DNA of 64,000 bases from Allacma fusca. Taxonomy: Eukaryota > Arthropoda > Collembola > Symphypleona > Sminthuridae. The translations under genes and the position numbers were made by a program. The notes beneath the pieces are model-generated. The model worked only from the letters and a program-made list of their open reading frames with translations. It was not told the DNA's origin and ran no database searches. The DNA lies in the NCBI GenBank assembly GCA_947179485.1, contig OX359250.1:7855873-7919872 (forward strand), in the 5' to 3' direction. Shown here one piece after another: positions 25,776 through 38,300 of this stretch. Every line of letters begins with the position of its first letter. The first letter of the stretch is position 1.

Positions 25776-26373
25776 CAGTGGTAATTGTTATTGTTTGTAA
25801 TTCCTTACTGTTAGTAGTACGGTTAGTGTCATTTTAATGATTTGTTGGGAGTGGGATTAGTAGGTTGTGTACAGTTGGGTTTGACGTTATGGTACTTGTA
25901 ATTATTGTAAATCACTGAGAGTGATGCGTTGGTGTTCCATTGAAAAATATTCTTCCACGAGAGACGATATATGATACAGAGTAATAAGGTAATTTGCCAG
26001 TGTGCACAAGTGCGATAAACTTGGTGATTTAATTTAATACGTATATTTCAACGAGGAATGAAGTGATATATTTAAATAGAGCTCCGCGGTCAGTTGGTAA
26101 CTGTTGTTGTCAGATTGTGGTCAGACGTTCCTTTTTGGGTGATTTTGCGGGGGGAATATTCCTGTGTGGGAGGTTAGGAAAAAATTCGTGTTGAGTGTAA
26201 CTTAAATCTTGTGGATGGATGTTAGTGTAATTTAATTATTGTGAGAGAAGTTCAGGCTGGATGAGTTACAGGCGTTGGGAGGGTTGAGGTTACGAGAGTG
26301 TGAGCCAGGAAGACTGCCACGCTTTGGCAGTGGAAGTCACAAGTGGAGTTGGTGATGTGATTACGGTGTGACA

Positions 26374-29331
26374 ATGTCCGATTCACTTGGCGATGTCAAT
26401 TGTAATGTTGAAGCTCATAGTGAGTATTTGTTTTTTTTTTCGTCCTGTATGCATTATTTTTTGGGAGATGAGAATGTGTATTTTGCGGGAGGAAAGCCTT
26501 TAGAGCTTGTATGGTGGGGAGTAGTAATTATGTTTAATTTGTTTTAATTGTTGATGTGGTTATTTCAGAAACGATCTCGCTTGAATCAAAGACTGGTTTC
26601 ACGGATGCTGCGAAGTATAGCTACGCAGCTCTATGTTCCTTGGCACTGAAGCAGCTGTACTCAGATGATACCCCACACCATGAGTTCGCGGAGAGACTCA
26701 TTAAGAGCGTTCGACATCACCTGGGGCTACCAGGACACAGTGACCAGGTTATGCTGGCACTGTTTCGAGGGGAAGGTGCACAAAGTGGAGAAGTTTATGT
26801 TGACTTAGTCAGGAAGGAAGGACATGCGTTTACTTTTCTTATCGTCAAGGATCTTGTGTATCATGCAGTGAGGAGCGGTAAGCATCTCTGCAATGACTAT
26901 TCGCAATGTCCTTAGTTTTTATGGGAAACTTGTTGACGTAGTGTAATTTTGTCATCTATTTTGCTGCTTCAGGAGTTGCTTCGGGTAAATTATTATCTTG
27001 TGGTGTGATTATCGTTTGCATGCTTTATGAGCACAGTATTAGCCCGAATGATACTAAGATGCATTTTCACTATGTATATAGGGAAGTACGATTCCAGAAC
27101 GCGAGCTTTAATTCTTGGAGTGTCCAAATATCTTAATATATCATGGAGTCTAGTCGAAATGATGGAGGAGTCGGCAGTGAAGTTTCTCACAGAGGAAAAG
27201 CAAACCAAAACTGAGTAAACTTGTATAATCAATAAAGTATTTTACACATTGGAATGGTCCTCTTATGATTACTGATAATTACAGGGATGAAGTCAAGGAG
27301 AACGTGAAGCGGCAGAGAAATAGGAAAATCAAGCGTTACGCTTTGGTAGGATTAGCAACTCTTGGGGGTGGTGCGTTACTAGGTCTGACTGGTGGGCTTG
27401 CAGCTCCATTAATAGGTATGACTATGGCTACTAGGCTTAATAGTTTTCAAAAAATCAATTCATTCGATATAATTAATACAATTGAAGGAACTTAATTACT
27501 TTCATTAATATCCAAACAGGTGCTGGTGTTGGAAGTGTATTAGGAGGAGCAACCGCAGCTGCGTTAGGATCTACAGCTGGAGCGGCAGTTATCGGATCTT
27601 TATTTGGCGTTGCTGGAGCTGGGCTTTCTGGATTTAAAATGCAGAAAAGGGTTGGAGAAGTAGAGGAATTTGCTTTTAAACCTTTGAGGAAAGTCCGGTC
27701 AAAGTAAGTATGATTTTGAAAAGTAGTGACTTGTTAATTCGATTATAACTTAGTTATGGATATTGGAACGATAAATTATTATTATGCTGAAATGGTTATT
27801 GGCTTCGTTGCTTTAGAAATTTGCATGTTGCAATTGCTGTTTCTGGATGGTTAAGTGAAGAATCTGGTGAAACTGGATTTTGGTCGCCCTGGAAGAATCT
27901 AAAAATTTCTCAGGAACAGTATTGTCTCATGTACGAATCACAGTATTTGCTGGAACTGGGAAGAGCAATGGACTACCTATTAAGCTTTGCTGTCTCAATG
28001 GCCGCACAAGAAGCTCTGAAACTAACAATTTTATCAGGTAAGCTAATACTAACCTGTAGTAAGTGCGTGTACTTTTAAGGTTCTTTTAATGAAAAGCAAT
28101 CTCCATAACCCACTTTTGTTGATTCCGGCTACACGACTAAGAATTTTATGCATTCTGCGAAGAAAGCAGTAATTTTACACTGGGATCTATTTTCAAGGTT
28201 TGATAACTGCCATCGCTTGGCCAGCTTCCCTGCTGACTTTGGCCTCTGTCTTAGATAATCCCTGGGGAGTGTGCTGTAGACGATCCGCCCAAATTGGCCG
28301 CACGCTGGCTGACGTCCTCCTTTCTAGAAGGTATGCAAATTTTTATATTTCAGACTATGCTATTGGTGATGATAGTTCATTTAATTGATCTTTATTTGTT
28401 AAAGGCATGGCAATCGTCCTGTTACACTTATTGGTGTATCACTTGGAGCTCGAGTTGTGTTCTATTGTCTCATGGTAAGTACCACATTTTCACGCTCGTA
28501 TGTTTATAGTTGTCTCTATTGGAATAGCTTGTTGTAAACGAACATCATCTCGCTTGAAATACCAAAAAGTAACGAATTGTAAATCAATCCTTTTCAGGAA
28601 CTTAGTCAGCGCAAAGGATCTGAAGGAATCGTATTAGATGCAGTCATGCTTGGCGCTCCTGTAAGCGGACGTGCCAGCAATTGGAGCAACTTAAGTCGAG
28701 TCGTTGCGGGAAATATCGTCAACGGTTATTGCTCGGGGGATTGGCTTCTGAAATTTCTCTACAGAGGAACAACTGGCCATTACAGGTTGAACCTTTTTTA
28801 CTCAATTTTGTTATACTTTTAGTCTCATATGATGGCGTATTTGCATTGGCACATTGTTGTGCTGAAGAAAATAATTACTTAAGTTTGAGTGGCAACAGCT
28901 GAGTTCTGTATTGTTAGAATTACCTCCCGTGAATAATTTATTGTGCCCATATTTGCAGGATTGCTGGCTTAGAGAAAATAACTTGGACGCATCCGAGAAT
29001 GCATAACGTAAGTGCTTTTATATGGTAAACTCTTCAATCAAATTAAGTGTAATGGGAACAAGGAAATTGATCCAATTTTTTCGTTCATCCGTAGGTTGAT
29101 TTAAGCTCGATAGTGTCGGGGCATATGGACTATGCGGACAAAATCGATGAAATTCTAATATCCTTGGGATATGCGGAAGCAGAGGAAACTCTAAATACAC
29201 TCCGAAAATCCTCATCGTGTGTCAATTTACGTAGTAGAGACAAGGCTCTTAATAGAAGTCATTCCATAGATTCATTAGTTATGGTGAGGAAAGTAGAAGC
29301 TGCAAAAAATATGCGAATTGGAGGCAAGTAA
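26374..29331 (+). CDS. TMCO4: TMCO4-type DUF726 alpha/beta-hydrolase membrane protein
   Basis: Predicted membrane-associated hydrolase of the DUF726/TMCO4 family; its substrate is not established. 11 exons in phase: 26374-26419, 26569-26877, 27082-27214, 27285-27415, 27520-27703, 27817-28037, 28198-28330, 28405-28474, 28598-28785, 28959-29007, 29095-29331; about 566 residues, close to the 634 of human TMCO4. After a helical N-terminal half, residues about 181-247 form a Gly/Ala-rich hydrophobic stretch (LGGGALLGLTGGLAAPLIG and on), the family hallmark. HVAIAVSGWL and WPASLLTLASVLDNPW precede a nucleophile-elbow motif GVSLG in TLIGVSLGARVVFY, with Ser about 398. VMLGAPVSG follows, and a possible catalytic His could lie in HVDL-like or SGHMDY near the end. 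Exon 8 uses an acceptor with a poor pyrimidine tract (gttaaag). The start codon is the only ATG in frame before exon 2. Confidence 0.92.
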
Positions 29332-32300
29332 GCCTTTCGTCCGTAAATCCCTACACTAGGTAGTTGGGTATGTATCTTGGTGTGTGTCAGTATGTACTGT
29401 TGTTGGACGAGTTTAGCCGTGTACAGTTCGTACATGTGTGAAGGACTAGCGAAAAATGTTGATCGTATTTTCTTGTCATTCTGTACTATTACTAGGGTTT
29501 TGACTCAAGAAACGAGAAAACATATCAGTATTGTTCGCCTAATATTTCACAGATTGCTGTATTATGATAAAATTATATGGTCGCGCATAGTAGCGTATGA
29601 AACTTATTCTGTACCTTCAATTCATATTTCGGACTTGAAAGCTTTCAAAAATAACTAATTTTGACAAAGTAATGAAGCTCACGGTGAATGCAAGTAAAGC
29701 ATCAGCTATAGAACATAGGACTGAATTATTATTAAACATAGACCGTAAAAAGTAATAATATTTCATCAACGAACGCTTGCCATTTGTATTTTCAAAAATT
29801 AGAATATTTATTATATACCCCAGTTGCCAAAGTAGACTTGAACAGTTGGTGCTAGTTAGTTAATACTACTGCAAAAAGTCACTCGTTAGTTTCCTCAAGG
29901 AGACGAGTGAAGATACGTTTTCGGGGGAGAAAACATATTTACTATAGATACATACGTAGTGGAGTATGCAGCCGTGCTTACAATTAGTACATTTTCATAA
30001 AGACAAAATGCTTCCAAACTATATTAAATCTGTTTAAAAGCTTGCTGTTGCTAATACTTACTACACAACCGTTCTCCTCTTCCCGTGACTTCAAATGTTA
30101 AACAAATTATAAACACAACTTGTAGAGCAGTAGTTCTATACATATGGAATGAAATATTTTTTTAGAATACATACACACAACTAGTTCAGGTGATAAGTCA
30201 ACGGATTTTTGAAACACAGGTTGTTGGCAAACAGTGCTTCCCTTCTAAATATTTCAAAACACGTCAGTGTAGCAACTTAATATCACTATATATTTCCCCG
30301 TGGATACGAATGCACATGTTTTTCTAAAATGACCAGTATTCATTATCGGCACGCTATTCTTCACATACCAAATTCAGGCATTCACCACTTCCGTATCTTG
30401 GTAATCTGTTTAGTAAGTACTATTAAAAACTACATATTGCATTCATTTAAAATGACGGAAAATTCTTACCTATAATCGACTCAAATTAAAAATATTTAAT
30501 GCACTTGTTGCACGTGCATTCAAGTTTCTGTGATCTATGTACATTTTTCATACACTTTCTGACCTACTGTGAATAGAAGATTTTTTCTAGCATTTTGTCA
30601 GGGAAGTACATAGATTCAGAATTAGAAACCAGTAAAATTCCTAACGAAAAGTATTTATTATAAGTAGAACCCTGCGTCGTTTTCGCCGTGTCTACTCATA
30701 CGTATAACTAACTAGAAATTTTAGATACTGAAAAACAATAACCAATAAACTTGACTGTAGCATGGGGAAAAGCACGTAATCGTTTTAGAAAACTCATGTA
30801 TTACAAAACATGTACCTAATATAGTATATTCTCCACACTGTGAATCAGTATGCTTTTTTACAGTAAAACCTGGGTAGATTCCTGAAATGTAATGTAAATA
30901 GAAGGCTATCTGTAAACAACATCGGCTCAAAGTTCCATTTTGTATACTTTCGAGCTCTTGTTGTCATATTCTTAGTGGGAAAATAGAGTTGGAATTCTTT
31001 TGGAAGAACATTTTTAACTAACCTTAATTCCTTACTTTCAGATAATTATTTAGTCCGAATGTAAGTATTGGCTGATGTAATATTGATACTTGTAATAATT
31101 GTTCTGTTTAATGGAATGTATATTATATTTACACACTTATTTCTTTAATTATTTTCTATCCCTACGGACTGCTAAAACGATTTCACGTGCAAGTTTATTT
31201 TAAACTATGAATTAATATAAAACAGGTTAAGCGTAAGCATAATACAGATTGCGGCCTTGAAAACTCATTGAACTCCACCACTTATAGTAGCTTTGCCTTG
31301 CACCAGCTTTTATTTATCCGAAAAATGTTTATACTTGCCAGCTGGAAAATTTTACATTGGGTACGGATTAATAATTTACAAAATTCTTTGATAAGTAGTC
31401 ACGCAGACTTAAAATACGACAGTTAAAAATGCGGATGCTATTTCAGGTGTGAATAGATTCTTATCGCACAATGAATTCTGTTAAGGATGTGAAGTTATAA
31501 GTGGTTTTGTTCATTAAGTTTACAGCCTGCACTTTGTATCCACAATTAAGGATATAGGTTTTCTGGCCTCAGTGTTTCTGCGACTTGTGAATGCGTGTGC
31601 GAACGTGTTGTAATTTTGTGGTACTTAGTAATTGAAGTTAACAATTACACATGTCGTATGTATTTTCGTTAGAATTCCAAAAGTAGGGTTTGTTGTGAAA
31701 ATAGAATAGGGTGTTAATGCATTTTACGAAAAACATTACTGTAGAGTTTCCGCGTAACGAACGATCCGACTATTTTCTTTTGAATACGTGAATCGTGGAT
31801 AACATTGTGATTGTAAAGTACTCGAGTAATAGCTTTTACTGAGGTATTGATTTATTTTTTGATTAACGCTTTTTATATTACGTCACTTTGTCACTCGATA
31901 AAAAATGTATCTGAGTTCTAAGTTGCGTCCAATATGTAACTTTTCAAAATGTACGCCACATATTTACGATCAGACTGTATGTTCAAGTATAATAATTAAG
32001 TAATTACTATTACATTTGTAGAAAACATATCATCAGGAAGTGTCATTTCGTCTAACACGCATTTATAGACTAATATTTTTTGTTTCACAATGGTATTCTT
32101 TCATTGTCTACGAGTTACTAATGAAAAGTTACTATAAAGCTGCATAAATAGATCAAGACCAGATTCCCTGAGTAGGTATTTTCGTAAAACTAGGGTACTG
32201 AAAATGTGTAGACTTTGAATGTTAGTGGAGTGGAACTATATATACATAATGTATGGAAATTGCACGGACTTGATGTACTGTACTAAAATATATTAGGTCA

Positions 32301-35300
32301 TATTTACATGTGACTACTCTAACTATGTAATTCATAATCGGCCAGATTTGTAGGTGATCAATGTATGCTTTATCCATAAGGCATACATACATACTTTATT
32401 GACGAACTGTTTGAATTGAAACAATGCATATCAAATGAATGCCTTTAAGGACATTCGTACAAATGATGTTCTAATCGGTCAAAATTTTCATGTACCACGT
32501 TTAGTCAAGTAACATACACATGTGGTTCTAATATATGAAAATAAAATCTTGGCTTTCAGCAAAAATCCTCATTGTTTTTATTTCGTGTACATATTTTAGC
32601 AATAATAATAATTACAAAACCCGGTAGTACCGCATGTGGTAACTTTTTTTTTATCTGGGACAATTCAACATGTCCATTTCCAGGTTTGAATATGTTACCC
32701 ATGCAAGAGTATCAATTACTTAAACGTTATGATTTTGACTGTGACATCGTATTCAATGGAAGAGGAAACTTGCTCATACTAATGGAATACCGAAAGTGTA
32801 TATTTCATATATTTTTTCTTGAAGTGATTTCAATTTGAGAAGACTTTCAGGCTTGTGGACATATAGAACTAATCTCATATATCATCGCTCTTACACTCGA
32901 TTACATGGGTTTCATTGTTAACGACATGTTTTATGTATATTTTCCTTATGATTGAGAATCATCATAAACTGGGAATATTTTCGTTTGCTGTTATTTACAA
33001 GTGTAACATCATAAAATACACTTTATGATTATGACTTGACTTTGCCATAAAATTTATCATAGCAGTAACTCGTATTGAAGAAATACTGTATTGAGGCAAC
33101 GTATGCATTGAATTAGATTGATGAAACCTTCATGGGAAATTGCATTGTTGACTGTACAACAATGAGCATGTTCAATTGAGACCTTTCTCACCGAAATTGG
33201 TTTCAGGAAGAGGAAACACGAGACCCGGGGTTTAATCCAATTTGTTTCTTTTTCACTTCGCTAGAGAATCATTCATTCATCTCCTGTCTACTACAGTTGA
33301 TGTTCGCAGCAGGAGGAGGAATTCTATGAGAACACTACATTGTTTGGTATGAGAAAAAGAAGGACTTGAAAATGAAAACTTGTCAACAATTGTATTAAGT
33401 CATTGTTATATAAAAAAAACATGTACGAGTTACAAGCAAAGAGTAATACCAGTTTTTCTCACATTGGTAATCTGATCGGGAATTCGCACACAGCAATTGG
33501 GACAAACAATCGTGTACATATTTTTTTTGTGCGTTTGACATAATGTCTCTCGTTGTTAACAGAAAATGTCATTTACAGATATGCACTGAGTACCCCCATG
33601 CAGACATGTCTGCGCTTTCATGTATTTTTTTTACTATGAAAGGAAAACTATTTTTTCTTTCACACTCATCATATATTTAATTTGAATAATTTGCAATCAC
33701 CGTATAAACTACCTTTTCTATCTTATCTTGACATGCTTTCTTGGGATCCTTTGGGGAGGCACAAGATTTCATCACACAACTCAATCTCACTTTTAATTCT
33801 GAACTCAAGCTAAGCTTGCTTGTTTTGTTTCCGAAAAAGAATGGAGTGTACGATGCTTTGCTTATGAAAACATTCCAACTAGCTCATCTTACCATTTTTG
33901 AATGGGCCATATGCCGTATATGTGCACAGATACTACACACCACTACAACGTCAAGTAAATTGAATTAACAACAGTCATTACTCTTCATACTTAGCATTGG
34001 CCTAAATTCTTGTGTAAATTCATTGAATGCTGCATCTCATATTTTAATTACAATTATTAGTACTTTTCTGATCCAAAAAAACCAATGCAATGATAAAAAC
34101 ACGTAACAAGCTCGTTGAAAGTTTTTTTTTTCAAGTTTTTGTAAAGGCAACATCACTTACGGTATGTATTTTATACAGGAGGTTGTTAGCATAGTGCACT
34201 TTGAAGAGTTTGCATACTCGGTGAATAACAATTATCAAAACAAATTTGCAGACTTCGGGGACATCAAGAATGACTTTTATGGAATACTAGGCCGTAAAAT
34301 AAATAGTCAAGTTCCACTGTGAAAATCAACACATTGTAAAAAAAACATACAACCGGCAAAGAAATGTGGTACAATTCCTGCTGAGATTTTCTGGTGCTTG
34401 TAAATCAATGATTTAGAGAGGTGTATATGTTGTGTTTCGTGTCTGTTGTAAAATCCAAAAGGAAAATAATAAGATATTCGTGTGGAGATTATAAACTTGT
34501 CGTGCCATATAAAATCACCAACGCCAGTAATTAATGACTTGAGATAATTATTGCCAATAAAAACTACTTACTGCAAATATGGCACCCTGTGTATGGAAGC
34601 CATCATTTACATAACAGTAGCTCTGTACAAAGAGTAGTTGGTTTTAGATATATAAGTGGAAGTCCCCTAAAAGCTTTGCCTGCCATGCCAAATGCCAACT
34701 GCCAAACAAAATGATATGGTATTGCGCTCAATTATACGGAAGGATTATGTTTCCGACTTCTTCGTTGCAGTATAATTGACTTTTAAATTGACATTGTTAT
34801 ACCTTTTAGGCAATATCAGTAATATTGCCGTACAAAGTGAACCTTTTAAATGTTGAGCATGTTTCACTGTCCTCCCTGGGATTGACGGCATATTCTTGGA
34901 TTCTTCTTGTGCCTCAAAGCAAGTAAGCGTCCTTGAGCTGTTATTTACTTCACCTCAGCCCTCGTCAGCTTTAGATTCTAGTGAATTTGCAGTCCTAATT
35001 ATTTTTAATGTTAGGATATATTTTTAGCGTCACGTATGTAAATACCCCTGGAACCTCAACCTGAAGCCCAGGAGGGGGAAAAAAAAGAAGGGATGAGACA
35101 TTTATGCTAGAACGAATGTATGTCTAGGTATGAACCACGGAGGAAAGATTTAGAGTGTAACTGATCAGTTACTCTTGTATCGTAATTACGATGATTATGA
35201 TGGAGAGAATCATAAAGCCTTATAGAAAGAGTTAACAGTTCTCGAGCAATATCATCATCATCGTGGTAATCATGAGACCAACAACATCGAACTTTCACTT

Positions 35301-38300
35301 TCACGCATTGTCCATTTGATTGGATGCGGAACTAGTCAGTGTCCTGACTCTCAATCTATCCATTTACTGTTACGATCAGGGCAAATGCTCGAGGAGTTGA
35401 TCCATTCTTGAAATTTTATTCACAGGTATCGTATATTATGGGTCATTATTAAATTCATAATAGTGATACATAAAAGGTATACGTCTCATTAATGATATTA
35501 ACTTTTATGTAGGTGAAGCTCGAGACGGAGAGCAGGGATGCATTGATGCATTTTTCCTATATATCGTAATGTATTGCATTGGGCGTATATGCATGGACGA
35601 CTACAATGTTAATAAGCTGCTAGTTTATTGAAAACTTCATTGTACATTTTATTCAATGAGCAGCTCAATATTTTGTTCTCACTGCCTGCAGAAAAGTCAT
35701 ATAGTGTATGCAATGCAAATGTACTGTGAAGCATCTGAATCTTAAAAAAAAATGTTACTTAGTTTCTTGAGCACTGAAGATAAGCCGTAACATAATAATT
35801 AATAGGAATAATGATTCCGAGATTATTGACAGAAAACGTCACGATCACACACTATGTGAACCATTGTTTACGGCAGCATGGATGGAAATATGGTAGTTTC
35901 ATTTTTTCTCATTTTTCTTCCATAATTCCACTCCTTCACATTCACATTTCTTTTGTCTTCATTGTTCTCTCATTATTCCCTGCCACTTCAGCCATTTCAA
36001 ATTACATCTGTTTGATATTTTTACTAGACTAAAAAATTGACAGTGGAAATAAGCATCTTCAGGTCCCGCTGCGCCCGAGGGTTTTTTATTTTAAGTCGGA
36101 GGAGGAGGTGTCCGCAAACTATTTTTACAGGTGTGACAAGTGGTAATAATTTTGAATTTCTCAATGGTATGTAGGAACTTGAATATCAACAAAGTACTAG
36201 CAAATGGAAAATACAATGGTAATACAGTAATGAAAAATACAAACAATGCATACAATTAATTGGATTTTTATCAAAACTCCTCATCTCTGAACTCTGCGTT
36301 TCACTCTCACTTTCTGAAAATAAAAATCTGTAGCAATCGGAGAAACACATGTGAAAACCTGAGAAAATGCTTGAAAACATATCATGTCATATGCATGTGT
36401 ATGTTCTCACTTTATGACATACTCCGTCATATGTAATTATCTAGCGGCATAATTCTTGTACATGGGTTCTAAGTACAGTTATTGAACTGACGGAGCCGTT
36501 ATTATGAGGGGGATGATGCTTGCAACATATATATATACCTGTATATATGAGGTCTACGTAAACAGTAAACTGAATGGACTTGGTTAAATAATTATTGATT
36601 AATTGCACACTTGATGCTCACATTCTCTATTAGCGGTAATTGAAATAAAATATGCGTGCATATGGCAAATAATTATTTCAAGGCATGGAAACCACATTAA
36701 GAATTCTAATTAAAAATTAAACGATGGGCATTTCAGGTGTACTTGTGTCTGACGTGATGTGGATGCGCATGTAAATGATATGCATGCAAGGGAATCCGGC
36801 AATTACTGATTAATAAAGTATTTTAATAAAAGAAAAACAACTTTGGGGCGGCGGAGGTAGAGACTTAATGTGAGCGAGTGTAGGCATTTAATGGTAATCA
36901 TATTATGCACAAATTCTATCCTGACCAATTTTATTTTAGTGACTTGAGGATGGATCTTTATGACTCCATGACATGAATATGCTTCAGTCAGATTGTATTT
37001 ATGTACGTGAGGTACCCCCAAGTATATGGGATCACGAAAATTCCTATTGATTTACCTAATCAAGCTTGAGATCATTAAGTTAGCATGATTCCTAACCTTG
37101 AAAATGCATATTGTCAAGAAAAATGGAAGACAGTCCCGATTTTTGTGAAGAAGGTATTGATTCAAGGCTAAATTTAATTTCAGATTTTCAAAGTTGATTT
37201 TCGTTTATTTTCATTGACAAGATTACCTTGATATTTGATATCTGTATTCACTGATTGGTGTGGCATTAATCACGCATATCCTTTCGGTATTCTGTTTCAT
37301 TGCGCACACCTCCCTGTTAAAAAATCTCAACTTAGTTTAATGCGAGCATAAAAATTGAATGCCATCCATTTTAAACGTTGTATCATTTCATCTGAATGTG
37401 AACTTTGATGTTCAAATTAATCCGTTCATTGTGTTTCGAGACTCCTCAGTGCTTAATGGTACGCAGACTTGTGATAATTTCTAATTACTATCCTACTAAT
37501 GTCACTGAACACAATGAGATGGTATAAGGACTTACTGGCTTGACAAGTCGTTTCTCACTTCTCCCCAATTTAATTCCATTGGTAATGAGCAAACGGATCA
37601 CTTGTAAATAAGACAATGAGAGTCGTTGGAGGAATTTACAACAATCCATTATTGAATTATCAATAGAGTTTGGCCCACATCTCTACCAACCGTAGTGACA
37701 TACTATTTACGGCGAGACGAGTCTCTCTGTCAAAGTTGTGTTTACTGTAAAAAAGAAAAAAAAAGAACGTGTCTCACCCCGACATCAACAAAAAACTGAC
37801 ATGTTACAAAATATAAGGAGAATGCAGCGATGCTACTCTGCCACTGACGATGATGCACACCTTGAATACTTAAAATATTTTTTACCAAGCAGCATACATT
37901 ACACCAAAGTTATGTAGAAAATTGCATCAAATATTTGTCAAGACCATCAACAGCCCTTTTCCAAGCACTCAGTAGACTTGTGTGAGAAGGGAATATACAT
38001 GATAACTAGGGGAAATATAGGCATTCTAAAATGTGATCTAAGAGTAATGGGAGATGCACCCAAATTTGTCCAATGAATAAATAACAAATGAAAGTCATAT
38101 ACTCCCAGATGAATCCTCAGAAAGAATGGGAATGGTATAGTCGGACTCCCTACTGAGACTGTCAGGTTGATTGGTTTATAAATCTTGACATGAATGAAAT
38201 AAAGAGGATCATGATAATTTTTACGTGCACACGTTCTCGTTTTCAGTAATAAACAATTTGCTGTTTCACTGTCTTCGCTAATAAGTAGATGCAGATTTTC

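Larger units (their letters stand above)
18614..26373. other. Gene-poor intergenic stretch
   Basis: 7.8 kb between the hAT-like element and the TMCO4-type gene. It contains CT and GA microsatellites, a short GTAA-unit run near 19694-19712, one orphan exon candidate (19785-19977), and a degenerate repeat near 25550-25770. About 25900-26373 probably includes the promoter and 5' UTR of the downstream gene. Other short ORFs are overlapping and show no domain, so I call no gene. Confidence 0.55.
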
